From: a virus
Reading direction: 5' to 3' (one strand)
IMG/VR virus record: IMGVR_UViG_3300011189_000044
Coordinates: 1-24,435 of that record
DNA length: 24,435 bases
In this document: in pieces, positions 13,815 through 20,843 of the stretch
Numbering within the stretch: position 1 is the stretch's first letter
How the letters are laid out: the number at the start of each line of letters is the position of its first letter
Translations under genes and position numbers: made by a program
The notes under the pieces: generated by a model
What the model was told of the DNA's origin: nothing
What the model saw: only the letters and a program-made list of their open reading frames with translations
The model's database searches: none

Positions 13815-16569
13815 ATACTATGCAGGTTGGCAAGCCGTTCTTGCCCATGCAGGGTGCTTTCTTCGTCGAATTTGGGTAGAAGATAAAGAAGCTTGGTATG
13901 GCGGGATGGGCAATGGCTCAAGCCGTATTGCGCAGCAAAATTTATTTGGCGGCCATGATGTAGGTGGTGGTGGCGGGGTAACGGGTAATTTTAATTATTA
14001 CACGGGTTCTCCAAACCAAATGCCAGATCCTTATTTAGAAAAAAAGTTAGGTGTAGGTAATGTCCCTGCTTCACGCGGTGTTTGTTCGTTTGTATGGAAG
14101 CAGGGATATTTCGGAACATCCAATTATATGAAGGATTGGAAATACCGACTTTCATATGTGAATGGAATTAAGCCGACCTTTATTGATGGTGTGACCAACA
14201 TTGTGATTGCAATGGACAGCTCAATGTCTATGACTGAGGAAGATTTTTTATTCTTCACAACGTCTGGTGTTGCACGAATGATTGGGTTAATTGGGGATTT
14301 GGTGGCGGTATATGATGGATCAATAATTAATCTTCGATTAATGTTCTTTGATGCATCACTCCATATTAAAGATTATGTTGGGTTCACAGAAGATGATGTG
14401 CCGGATGCTATTGCTTGGATAAATGCTAAACGTCAAGTTAGCGGGGTGTCCATTTCCAGTATGATCAGTTCGGCTGAGAGCTTTTTAAATACACACCAAA
14501 CAGAACATTGTCGTCGAATATTTATACCTATGCATGATGGGTGGGATGTAACCCCTGCTGTTATTGAGCAGTTTCAATCCATGTTTCATGACACTTCTGT
14601 TTATCAAACCCATACCTTTTCATCAGCAAGTGTTGATTTTGTTCCATTAAATGCCTTGCTTCTGCAGGCGGATAATACCCCAGAAGATAATACGGGGCTT
14701 GGAGCATTTGTGCCTCACTTTGCACCAGGTGATGCTGAAGCAGTTTTTAATATTGAGGCTTGGTTTGGGGTGCGCTCAGGTGAGCCTGATATGAATCCAG
14801 CGGATATGTTGTGGACCTGTATCACCAACACTGCGTGGGGGATGGGTCAGCCTGAAGATATGCTGGACAAAGATAGCTTTTTAAATGCTTGGGCGGTGCT
14901 CAACCAAGAAGACATGTATATGTCGATCGTGTTTGATGATGAGGGTGAGATTGAGAAAATCATCGACTTGATCTGTGAGCACATCGATGCAGTGTGTACG
15001 GTCGATAGTCGCACCAACAAGTGGGTATTAACCCTGGTTCGAGATGACTATGTTGCAGATGACTTACTGATCCTTGATGAGTCGACTATTGGCAAGATTT
15101 CAGATTATGAAATCCGTACTGCAGCAGAGCAAATCAATCAGATTACCGTGACCTATTGGGAGAAAGAAACAGGCAAAGATGCCACGGTGACAGCACAAGA
15201 TCCTGCACGTATTGCTCAAAATGGCTTGGTGAATAAGTCAGTGACTTATGATGGCTTTACCAATGCCAAGACCGCTTATACAGCTGCTGAACGTGATTTA
15301 AAAGCGCTTTCTAGTCCTCTGAAAATCGTCACGCTCAACAATGTTGATCCCGATACTGCATTGCAGTTGAAAGAAGGCAATGCCTTTCGGTGGAATTGGG
15401 CAGCACATGGCGTGGATGGGGCGGTGATGCGCGTCAATTCAATTGACTATGGCGATGACCACAACTTTGGGGCAACGATTGAAGCCATTGAGGATGTGTT
15501 TAGTACGCCGATGAACTCTGTGGTGCCCTATGTACCACCGTATGAGAACCCAGCCAATCAAGCACCGCTTGATAATCCTCATGTCCGTGTACTTGAGCTT
15601 CAATACTATGATGCGGTGCAATTTGCCACTGAGTCAGAAGTGAATGCTGATCTTGCAGATGAGCCTACTTTGTCACGCGTTGCTGTGGTGGCCCCACGTG
15701 GTCAACAAAATGCCATGTCGGCTGAGATCTATGTGGATTCCGGTTCAGGCTATGCTTCAAAGGCAACTTTGGATTATTGCCCAAGTGCAGAATTGGCACA
15801 GGCCATTGGCAAAATGGAATCTACATTCTCAATTCGCAAAGTCGAGGATTTAGAAGAAATTGAGCTGGGTAAATGGATCTTGGTCAATGGTGAGCATATG
15901 GCAGTGACCGCCATCAGTGAAACTGAAATTACGGTCAAACGTGGGGTGAACTATACCGTTCCGCAGGATCATGCTGCAGGTTCGTTGATCCTATTTTGTG
16001 ATGACTACATTGCACTGGATGAAACGGATTACTTTGCGGGTGAATCGCTCAATGTGAAGGCACTCACCAAGACGGGATCGGCACAGCTTGCGCTTGGATC
16101 AGCAACGGCACATACATTGGAGATGGCGGGATTAGCAAACCGACCTTATCCACCTGGTAATTATAAAATTAAGGGTGAGTATTTTCCTGATTCAATTTAT
16201 GGAGTTTGTGAGCTAACTTGGGTTGGTCGAAATAGACTTCAACAAACAGGTGGAATAGCTATTGGTTTTATAGATGGACATATTAATCCAGAAGAAAACA
16301 CATCTTATATTGTTCGCGTCAAAAACCCTAACTCAGGTGTTGTAGTCTTTGAAAGCAGTGAAATTATTGAACACTCATTTTTATTAGATACAGAACTTAT
16401 CCCGCTAACTATTGCGAAAATAGAGATTTATTCAAAACGAGGTGGTTATGAGTCACTTTATGCCCAATCATGTGTTTCAAATATTATCAAGGCAGGTATT
16501 TCTTTCAAGTTCGAAGATGTTGAATATATCCCTCCAGTCGGTAGTGAAGTTGACTTTACATTTGAATAA
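13780..16569 (+). CDS. Tail tip attachment protein (J/megatron-like) with inserted VWA domain
   Basis: The ATG at 13780, with AGGAAG at 13768-13773, gives 929 residues; a TTG at 13762 is less likely. Residues 1-125 are the usual J/megatron N-terminus ('YAHKYYAGWQAVLAHAG', 'FGGHDVGGGGGVTG', 'VPASRGVCSFVWKQGYFGT', 'DWKYRLSYVNG'). The family then normally runs quickly to 'DMNPADMLWTCITNTAWGMG' (337-356). Here some 200 residues intervene, with 'IVIAMDSSMSMTEEDF' (D146-S-S-M-S150, the DxSxS MIDAS motif), 'SGVSISSMISSA' (221-232) and 'RRIFIPMHDGWD' (D253-G254), the three metal-site elements of a von Willebrand A domain. Residues 337-580 form the hub/Phage-tail_3 part, and the end (about 788-929) is an FN3-like module that is more AT-rich. 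Role: tail tip and receptor contact. Confidence 0.85.
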   Translation: MSGGKKQTYAHKYYAGWQAVLAHAGCFLRRIWVEDKEAWYGGMGNGSSRIAQQNLFGGHDVGGGGGVTGNFNYYTGSPNQMPDPYLEKKLGVGNVPASRGVCSFVWKQGYFGTSNYMKDWKYRLSYVNGIKPTFIDGVTNIVIAMDSSMSMTEEDFLFFTTSGVARMIGLIGDLVAVYDGSIINLRLMFFDASLHIKDYVGFTEDDVPDAIAWINAKRQVSGVSISSMISSAESFLNTHQTEHCRRIFIPMHDGWDVTPAVIEQFQSMFHDTSVYQTHTFSSASVDFVPLNALLLQADNTPEDNTGLGAFVPHFAPGDAEAVFNIEAWFGVRSGEPDMNPADMLWTCITNTAWGMGQPEDMLDKDSFLNAWAVLNQEDMYMSIVFDDEGEIEKIIDLICEHIDAVCTVDSRTNKWVLTLVRDDYVADDLLILDESTIGKISDYEIRTAAEQINQITVTYWEKETGKDATVTAQDPARIAQNGLVNKSVTYDGFTNAKTAYTAAERDLKALSSPLKIVTLNNVDPDTALQLKEGNAFRWNWAAHGVDGAVMRVNSIDYGDDHNFGATIEAIEDVFSTPMNSVVPYVPPYENPANQAPLDNPHVRVLELQYYDAVQFATESEVNADLADEPTLSRVAVVAPRGQQNAMSAEIYVDSGSGYASKATLDYCPSAELAQAIGKMESTFSIRKVEDLEEIELGKWILVNGEHMAVTAISETEITVKRGVNYTVPQDHAAGSLILFCDDYIALDETDYFAGESLNVKALTKTGSAQLALGSATAHTLEMAGLANRPYPPGNYKIKGEYFPDSIYGVCELTWVGRNRLQQTGGIAIGFIDGHINPEENTSYIVRVKNPNSGVVVFESSEIIEHSFLLDTELIPLTIAKIEIYSKRGGYESLYAQSCVSNIIKAGISFKFEDVEYIPPVGSEVDFTFE

Positions 16570-16581
16570 GGAGTTCTAAAT

Positions 16582-17469
16582 ATGGCAAATATTGCATTAT
16601 GTACTCATGATAAAACGCATGCTACCTTTACTAACACAAAGTCAATGCTAGAAAGTTTTGGGCATATTGTGTCTGGTTACGGTAGCGAAGAGATGTTTGC
16701 ATCGCAACTTGCAAACTTCGATATTATTTTATGTACGAGAATGTCGGTGGGATCCGCAGATATTAACGCAGTCGCTGGAGCTGTTGATTTAGGAACACCT
16801 GTGATTTGCGGCTCTATTTATAATGCTTCGGAGAATACAAGCACTACTGCAGTAGTTTCTGTCGCAGTAGGTATTGCGAATTCACAAGAGACAAGAGGAG
16901 CAAGTATTTTGGGGTTTTATCCAAAAAAGATGCATCCTGTTTTTTCTGAGAATATGATTGGACTCGATGCGCTATGCCCCACTTTTACATCAGCATCTTA
17001 CTATGGTTCAATTAGACTTTCGGAACTTGCCCCAGGGGGTAATGTTATTGGAAATTATGAAAATACATCTAATAGTGATGCTGTAATTGCGATTTATAAT
17101 AAAGGTGCAATAGTCTTAAACTCAAAAACTCTTGGTGCAGATGTAATCTTTTGTGGTTTTTTATATGGATTAGCAACTTACTCACAAGCTGGTGCAGGAT
17201 TAATAAACTCTCTAATAGAAAATAGCATTATTAAAAGGTTTATCCGTGGAAATGTCAGAGACTCAGCTAATTTACCAATTTCAAGAAAACTTGTCGCAAT
17301 TAATAAATCAGATTTATCTTTAGCAGGAAGTACATTCAGCGACCCATCAACAGGTGAATTTGAGATAAAAGTAGGTGAGGATGCTGTTTACACAGTGATT
17401 TGTTATGACGATGATGGCGGCACAAAAAATGCACTGGTAAAAGACAGAGTAATTTCAGTTGAAGAATGA
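16582..17469 (+). CDS. Tail tip/fibre-associated protein, Rossmann-like plus beta-sandwich
   Basis: A 295-residue protein following the tip gene by 12 bases with AAGGAG as ribosome-binding site. Residues 1-215 have the beta-alpha rhythm of a Rossmann-like or class I glutamine amidotransferase/ThuA-like domain: 'ANIALCTHD', 'MLESFGHIVSGYG', 'FDIILCTRM', 'GTPVICGSIY', later 'AIVLNSKTLGADVIFCGFLY'. No catalytic Cys-His-Glu triad is convincing. Residues 220-293 ('FIRGNVRDSANLPISRKLVA', 'STFSDPSTGEFEIKV', 'YTVICYDDDGG') form a beta-sandwich like carboxypeptidase-regulatory domains often found in tail fibres. As the last and AT-rich tail gene it probably takes part in receptor recognition and varies between phages. 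Confidence 0.6.
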   Translation: MANIALCTHDKTHATFTNTKSMLESFGHIVSGYGSEEMFASQLANFDIILCTRMSVGSADINAVAGAVDLGTPVICGSIYNASENTSTTAVVSVAVGIANSQETRGASILGFYPKKMHPVFSENMIGLDALCPTFTSASYYGSIRLSELAPGGNVIGNYENTSNSDAVIAIYNKGAIVLNSKTLGADVIFCGFLYGLATYSQAGAGLINSLIENSIIKRFIRGNVRDSANLPISRKLVAINKSDLSLAGSTFSDPSTGEFEIKVGEDAVYTVICYDDDGGTKNALVKDRVISVEE

Positions 17470-17497
17470 TAATTGAATTCATGCTTTTTAAATTTAT

Positions 17498-17522
17498 AGC
17501 ACCTCAAAAGGGTGCTTTTTTT
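17498..17522 (+). terminator. Terminator at the end of the tail operon
   Basis: AGCACC / GGTGCT stem with seven-base loop (17498-17516), followed by a run of T. It separates the tail genes from the lysis genes. Confidence 0.85.
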
Positions 17523-17528
17523 ATTGCC
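17517..17528 (+). repeat. TTTTTTATTGCC repeat, copy 3
   Basis: Identical to 2249-2260 and 7588-7599, again between a terminator hairpin and the ribosome-binding site of the next gene, here the holin. Confidence 0.7.
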
Positions 17529-17546
17529 AAAAATTAGGAGTGGTCT

Positions 17547-17918
17547 ATGAATGACCCATTAAGTATCAAGGGCCTACCATGGCTTTTTAAAATTATCGCT
17601 GCAGTGGTTGGGGCAATCTTTGCTCTGACGTTATCGGGGGATATCGACACCGAGGGACGAATTAAAATCACGATGGGGGTGATTATGAAGTTCACGTTTA
17701 GTGTGGCGATTAGTCTGTATGGTGGTTCAGCATTTATTGAATATTATGGTTGGCATGTCTATTCACATATGACGCAAGGCTTTGTAATGTTGATCTTTGC
17801 GATTTTCGGAATGTTGTTAATTGGCATCTGGTATCAAGCGATTCAGCTGTTACGTGGTAAAACCATTGGTGAATTAATCTTTGAAATTCGATCAGCTTTT
17901 AAAGCAATGTTTAAGTGA
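17547..17918 (+). CDS. Holin
   Basis: A 123-residue protein with three hydrophobic segments, about residues 13-30, 43-63 and 76-98, and a short basic C-terminus (KTIGELIFEIRSAFKAMFK), the outline of a class I holin. It sits directly before the endolysin gene, with TTAGGAG as ribosome-binding site. The holin forms inner-membrane lesions that release the endolysin at the time of lysis. No clear dual start (Met-x-x-Met) motif for an antiholin is visible at its N-terminus, so timing control of that kind cannot be claimed. Confidence 0.8.
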   Translation: MNDPLSIKGLPWLFKIIAAVVGAIFALTLSGDIDTEGRIKITMGVIMKFTFSVAISLYGGSAFIEYYGWHVYSHMTQGFVMLIFAIFGMLLIGIWYQAIQLLRGKTIGELIFEIRSAFKAMFK

Positions 17919-17929
17919 GCAAGTGAAAA

Positions 17930-18508
17930 ATGAAACATATTTTTGATTTTTTAAGAAAGATCAGTGGTGGAACACTTACTCAAAAACAGGTAGATGCTGC
18001 CAATCAAGTGATTGCTACAGCTACAGATGTATCAGTGGCTGATATGTTGGGTATTGCGATCGACCAGATGGCTGTTAGTCTTTTTGGTGTGGATCTCATC
18101 TGTGGTTTTGAGGGAAAGCGGCTTACTGCCTATGACGATGGGGTGGGAGTGTGGACGATTGGTTTCGGTACCACAGTTTATCCGAACGGCATTAAAGTCA
18201 AGAAAGGTGATACCTGCACTGAAGCACAGGCCAAGGCATACATGGCGCATGATTTGAAGAAGTTTGAAGCTGCTGTAAATAATGCAGTGAAGATGCCGCT
18301 TAATCAAAATCAGTTTGATGCACTGGTATCACTTGCCTACAACATTGGGACAGGTGCTTTTAGCAAATCAACATTAGTAAAAAAGCTGAATGCCAATGAT
18401 ATTCGTGGTGCTGCAGATCAGTTTGATGTATGGGTGAATGCAGGCGGTAAACGTATGCAAGGGCTTGTGAATCGCCGGACTGTTGAAAAGGCTTTATTTT
18501 TGAAATGA
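17930..18508 (+). CDS. Endolysin, GH24 lysozyme (T4-type muramidase)
   Basis: A 192-residue protein that cleaves the beta-1,4 bond between N-acetylmuramic acid and N-acetylglucosamine in peptidoglycan. Residues 54-190 are the GH24 domain with the catalytic E-x8-D-x5-T pattern: E61 (GFEGKR), D70 (AYDDG) and T76 (WTIGFG). Later conserved parts are 'LNQNQFDALVSLAYNIGTGAF' in two strands and 'KRMQGLVNRRTVEKALF'. The first ~50 residues are an extra, mostly helical extension without a signal peptide or clear SAR anchor, so release should depend on the holin. The stop overlaps the start of a small lipoprotein gene (ATGA). Confidence 0.92.
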   Translation: MKHIFDFLRKISGGTLTQKQVDAANQVIATATDVSVADMLGIAIDQMAVSLFGVDLICGFEGKRLTAYDDGVGVWTIGFGTTVYPNGIKVKKGDTCTEAQAKAYMAHDLKKFEAAVNNAVKMPLNQNQFDALVSLAYNIGTGAFSKSTLVKKLNANDIRGAADQFDVWVNAGGKRMQGLVNRRTVEKALFLK

Positions 18509-18609
18509 AGTTATTTACTTTATTGCTGTGCATCCTGCTTTCAGGTTGCACAGCTCATTCGATTTCGACAAATGTTCATGTCACTGTTTGTGTGCAGTGT
18601 GTGAATTGA
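18505..18609 (+). CDS. 34-aa lipoprotein after endolysin (Rz1/o-spanin-like candidate)
   Basis: The ORF reads MKLFTLLLCILLSGC and continues for 19 more residues. It has a lipoprotein signal with lipobox L12-S-G-C15, so the mature peptide is only 20 residues, lipidated at Cys15, with two further cysteines (C29, C32). The start overlaps the endolysin stop by four bases, the coupling expected of a lysis gene. Position suggests an outer-membrane spanin subunit that helps disrupt the outer membrane at lysis. No inner-membrane Rz partner is visible, and the mature part lacks the proline-rich sequence common in Rz1. It may therefore be a reduced or different lysis lipoprotein. Confidence 0.6.
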   Translation: MKLFTLLLCILLSGCTAHSISTNVHVTVCVQCVN

Positions 18610-18612
18610 AAC

Positions 18613-18635
18613 AGCCCTCTAAGTGAGGGCTTTTC
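18613..18635 (+). terminator. Terminator at the end of the lysis genes
   Basis: AGCCCTC / GAGGGCT stem, seven pairs, loop TAAGT (18613-18631), followed by TTTCTT. It lies between convergent genes. Confidence 0.85.
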
Positions 18636-18854
18636 TTAATTCAAAACGGAATTATTGTTGGCTTCATCTATTAGTTCCTTTAATAACTCTACACTTGCCA
18701 TTTTGTAGTGTGGATTAGCACCAGTAAGTTTGTTATCAACTATTTTTCTTTCGTAATTAGCAAGGATTAAATTTAGGTCGTAACCACTAAGTTTAAGTAG
18801 GTTTATTAAAGCGCCTAAAGTTACCTCGGTTACATCTGATTCTTCTAGTTTCAT
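18636..18854 (-). CDS. Small hypothetical protein downstream of umuC
   Basis: 72 residues from the ATG at 18854; a further ATG at 18866 would add MVNF. I prefer 18854 because GGTGA lies five bases before it and because a predicted promoter starts transcription near 18874, leaving only eight bases to 18866 without any ribosome-binding site. The protein is mostly helical ('TLGALINLLKLSGYDLNLIL', then 'KMASVELLKELIDEANNN'), acidic, with no membrane segment. I do not recognise a family. It follows umuC by 37 bases on the same strand and could be expressed with umuDC as well as from its own promoter. The T-run terminator of the lysis genes abuts its end. Confidence 0.55.
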   Translation of the reverse strand: MKLEESDVTEVTLGALINLLKLSGYDLNLILANYERKIVDNKLTGANPHYKMASVELLKELIDEANNNSVLN

Positions 18855-18880
18855 AAAGTTCACCATTATTTGTTGTTTAA

Positions 18881-18909
18881 TATATATTCTTTTAGTTATT
18901 TACAGTCAA
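18881..18909 (-). promoter_or_regulatory. Promoter inside the end of umuC
   Basis: On the - strand TTGACT (18909-18904) and TATATA (18886-18881) are separated by 17 bases, close to the sigma-70 consensus. The -35 lies within the last codons of umuC. Transcription would start near 18874 and read the small gene at 18636-18854. Confidence 0.6.
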
Positions 18910-20190
18910 CATACCATCCCAACTAAAATAATCCCTCGTCAAACTTCCTCGACTCATCGACCAGCCACGGTTCGGCAATTTACATGGTCCTATCGCAAGC
19001 TTCTTATCTCCAAACCTCTCCTTAACTCCTTCCATTGCAAGCTGTAGCTTTTCATTTCGTTCGATGGATTCAATATCACTGAGAAGGTCAGGAATGTATG
19101 CCGCTTTATTCTCGATACACGTTAAAATCACGCCGCATTTTTTAAACTCAACACCTTCTTGAAACAGTTCACTCATTTGCTTCATCACTGCTTTATTCAT
19201 GACTGCAGCAGAGTCTGTTGGCTCGGCAAAGCCCACACTGATGGATTTCTTATAAAACGGCTTATTCTTATCAAATGGATTGGACTCAGCAAAAGCAATC
19301 ACGCAGCCACATAAGCTTTTATCCTCACGTAGACGTTTAACAGCTGACTGCAGGTAATCACTCATTGCCTCAGACAAAGATTCTTTATCTGTTACACGTT
19401 GGCCAAACGACCTTGATGAGATGATTTGTTTTTTAGCGGGTGGGGCATGTTCAATTTCGATGCAAGAAATACCTTGCAGCTCAGCTACCGTCTTGGCCAT
19501 AACAATAGAAAAGAGTCTTTTCATATTGCGCGGTTCAGTTCGAGTAAGATCCTGAACGGTATGCACACCCATAGCATGCAGTTTCTTACTGTGCTGTCGA
19601 CCGACTCCCCAAACCTCAGAGACATCGATCAAACTAAAAAAGTAATCCTTATGTTTTGGGTCCATTGATACCAAATTGCAGACACCAGAAAAGCGTTTGG
19701 CTTTCTTGGCCATATGGTTGGCCATCTTTGCCTCGGTTTTACTTCGGCCAATTCCAACCGATACAGGTAAGCCGATCCACTTAGCGATACGCTCACGCAT
19801 ATCTTGAGCGTATTCAGTTAAATCGAATTTATGTTCATATGCAGTGAGATCTAGAAAGCATTCATCGATCGAATAAATCTCATGCTCTCCTGGTGCAACA
19901 TATTCGGCAAGGATGCTGTGAAAGCGTTTAGACATTTCTGCATAGACTTTATAGTTGCTCGAAAGCACTTCTACCTTGTGCTTCTCAACAATGTCTTTGA
20001 TTTGGAATAGGGGCACACCCATTTTAATACCAAGATCTTTAGCTTCCTGTGAACGTGCAACTGCACAGCCGTCATTGTTTGAAAGCACAATGACTGGTCT
20101 ATTATTCAACTTTGGATTGAACACGCGCTCACAACTGACATAACAATTGTTTACGTCAATTAAGGCATAGATCTTGTTTTCGCTTCTCAT
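18892..20190 (-). CDS. umuC: DNA polymerase V catalytic subunit UmuC
   Basis: A 432-residue Y-family translesion polymerase; E. coli UmuC has 422. It copies over DNA damage and causes SOS mutagenesis when joined to processed UmuD' dimers and RecA. The palm carboxylates are visible: D12 in '[13 protein letters not shown]' and D109-E110 in '[11 protein letters not shown]'; Tyr18 stands at the usual steric gate. The finger motif '[17 protein letters not shown]' and helix-hairpin region '[17 protein letters not shown]' follow, then the little-finger domain from about residue 240. The ATG overlaps the umuD stop by four bases, so the two are made together under the SOS operator upstream of umuD. 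Plasmid or phage copies (rumB-type) are common in Acinetobacter. Confidence 0.93.
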   Translation of the reverse strand: MRSENKIYALIDVNNCYVSCERVFNPKLNNRPVIVLSNNDGCAVARSQEAKDLGIKMGVPLFQIKDIVEKHKVEVLSSNYKVYAEMSKRFHSILAEYVAPGEHEIYSIDECFLDLTAYEHKFDLTEYAQDMRERIAKWIGLPVSVGIGRSKTEAKMANHMAKKAKRFSGVCNLVSMDPKHKDYFFSLIDVSEVWGVGRQHSKKLHAMGVHTVQDLTRTEPRNMKRLFSIVMAKTVAELQGISCIEIEHAPPAKKQIISSRSFGQRVTDKESLSEAMSDYLQSAVKRLREDKSLCGCVIAFAESNPFDKNKPFYKKSISVGFAEPTDSAAVMNKAVMKQMSELFQEGVEFKKCGVILTCIENKAAYIPDLLSDIESIERNEKLQLAMEGVKERFGDKKLAIGPCKLPNRGWSMSRGSLTRDYFSWDGMLTVNN

Positions 20191-20759
20191 CTGAAGCTCT
20201 TAAGAACGCGGGTGACAACACCCCAAATAATGAACTCTTGTCCTTCACTGAAATGAATGTCGTCATAATCAGGGTTTTCAGCTTTTAGCCAACATACACC
20301 AGCATCTCCACACATAAGACGCTTAACGGTGAACTCATTGTCGACCAGTGCAATCACGATGTCCCAGTGCTTTGCCTCAAGGCTACGATCGACAATCAAC
20401 TCATCGCCAATATCGATACCAATATTGATGAGTGACAGTGAATTAACACGCACGATGAACGTAGCGGCGGGATTCTTTATCAGGTGCTCATTAAGATCTA
20501 AGGTCTTATCGACGTGATCTTGGGCAGGGGAAGGGAAACCCGCTTGCACGCGCTCAGTGGCCAATGGAATAGCCATATGTGTGACTGGATCAACTTGGCG
20601 TATGTGATCGATTTCAGGATCAGCTTTAGCCTTATTGAGAAATGCTTTGATTTCTAAAACTGATGAGTTTGGCACACGGATAAGTGTGGTCAACTCAGAG
20701 CGTTTTCGCCCTGCACCGGGCCTCACACCACCATGGTTTTTGATATCGTTCATAGCCAT
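20187..20759 (-). CDS. umuD: UmuD, SOS mutagenesis S24 protease subunit (long form)
   Basis: 190 residues from the ATG at 20759 (an ATG at 20753 and a TTG at 20783 are also in frame; the TTG lies upstream of the predicted transcript start). E. coli UmuD has 139, so there is an extra ~50-residue N-terminus with '[14 protein letters not shown]', a basic motif seen in the Acinetobacter UmuDAb group. Numbered from the TTG, the self-cleavage site is A81-G82 in '[12 protein letters not shown]', and the Ser-Lys dyad is S117 and K154 ('EFTVKRL'). Spacing from site to Ser (36) and Ser to Lys (37) equals E. coli. The usual G-D-S-M around the nucleophile is S-L-S-L here. It is cleaved in the presence of RecA filaments and then activates UmuC; the long tail may also give repressor activity, as for UmuDAb. 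Confidence 0.88.
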   Translation of the reverse strand: MAMNDIKNHGGVRPGAGRKRSELTTLIRVPNSSVLEIKAFLNKAKADPEIDHIRQVDPVTHMAIPLATERVQAGFPSPAQDHVDKTLDLNEHLIKNPAATFIVRVNSLSLINIGIDIGDELIVDRSLEAKHWDIVIALVDNEFTVKRLMCGDAGVCWLKAENPDYDDIHFSEGQEFIIWGVVTRVLKSFR

Positions 20760-20784
20760 CTTGATTTCTGTAACAGATTTCAAG
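20760..20784. promoter_or_regulatory. SOS-type operator, 25-bp palindrome
   Basis: On the - strand the halves are CTTGAAATCTGT (20784-20773) and ACAGAAATCAAG (20771-20760) around a central T. The only mismatches are two symmetric A/A positions per half, so 10 of 12 pairs are perfect. It covers the predicted start site of the umuD promoter. A LexA-family repressor is expected to bind; in Acinetobacter, which lacks LexA, UmuDAb fills that role. Which protein binds here is inferred. Confidence 0.75.
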
Positions 20785-20813
20785 ATTGTAGATTTCGGTC
20801 AAAATAAATTCAA
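20785..20813 (-). promoter_or_regulatory. umuDC promoter
   Basis: On the - strand TTGAAT (20813-20808) and TACAAT (20790-20785) are 17 bases apart. The start falls near 20778, inside the palindrome at 20760-20784, so a bound repressor would block initiation. The start site also lies after the in-frame TTG at 20783, which rules that codon out for this transcript. Confidence 0.65.
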
Positions 20814-20843
20814 ATTTAAAAGCTGTGGATAATCAACGGGCCT

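Noticed and set aside
13601-13921. - strand ORFs of 106 and 66 residues opposite the small tip genes
   Set aside because: Both are shadows of coding sequence on the + strand, where the reading frames overlap tightly and match known tail patterns.
18012-18551. ORFs in other frames over the endolysin
   Set aside because: The GH24 frame has a complete catalytic pattern; the other frames show no domain and no ribosome-binding site.
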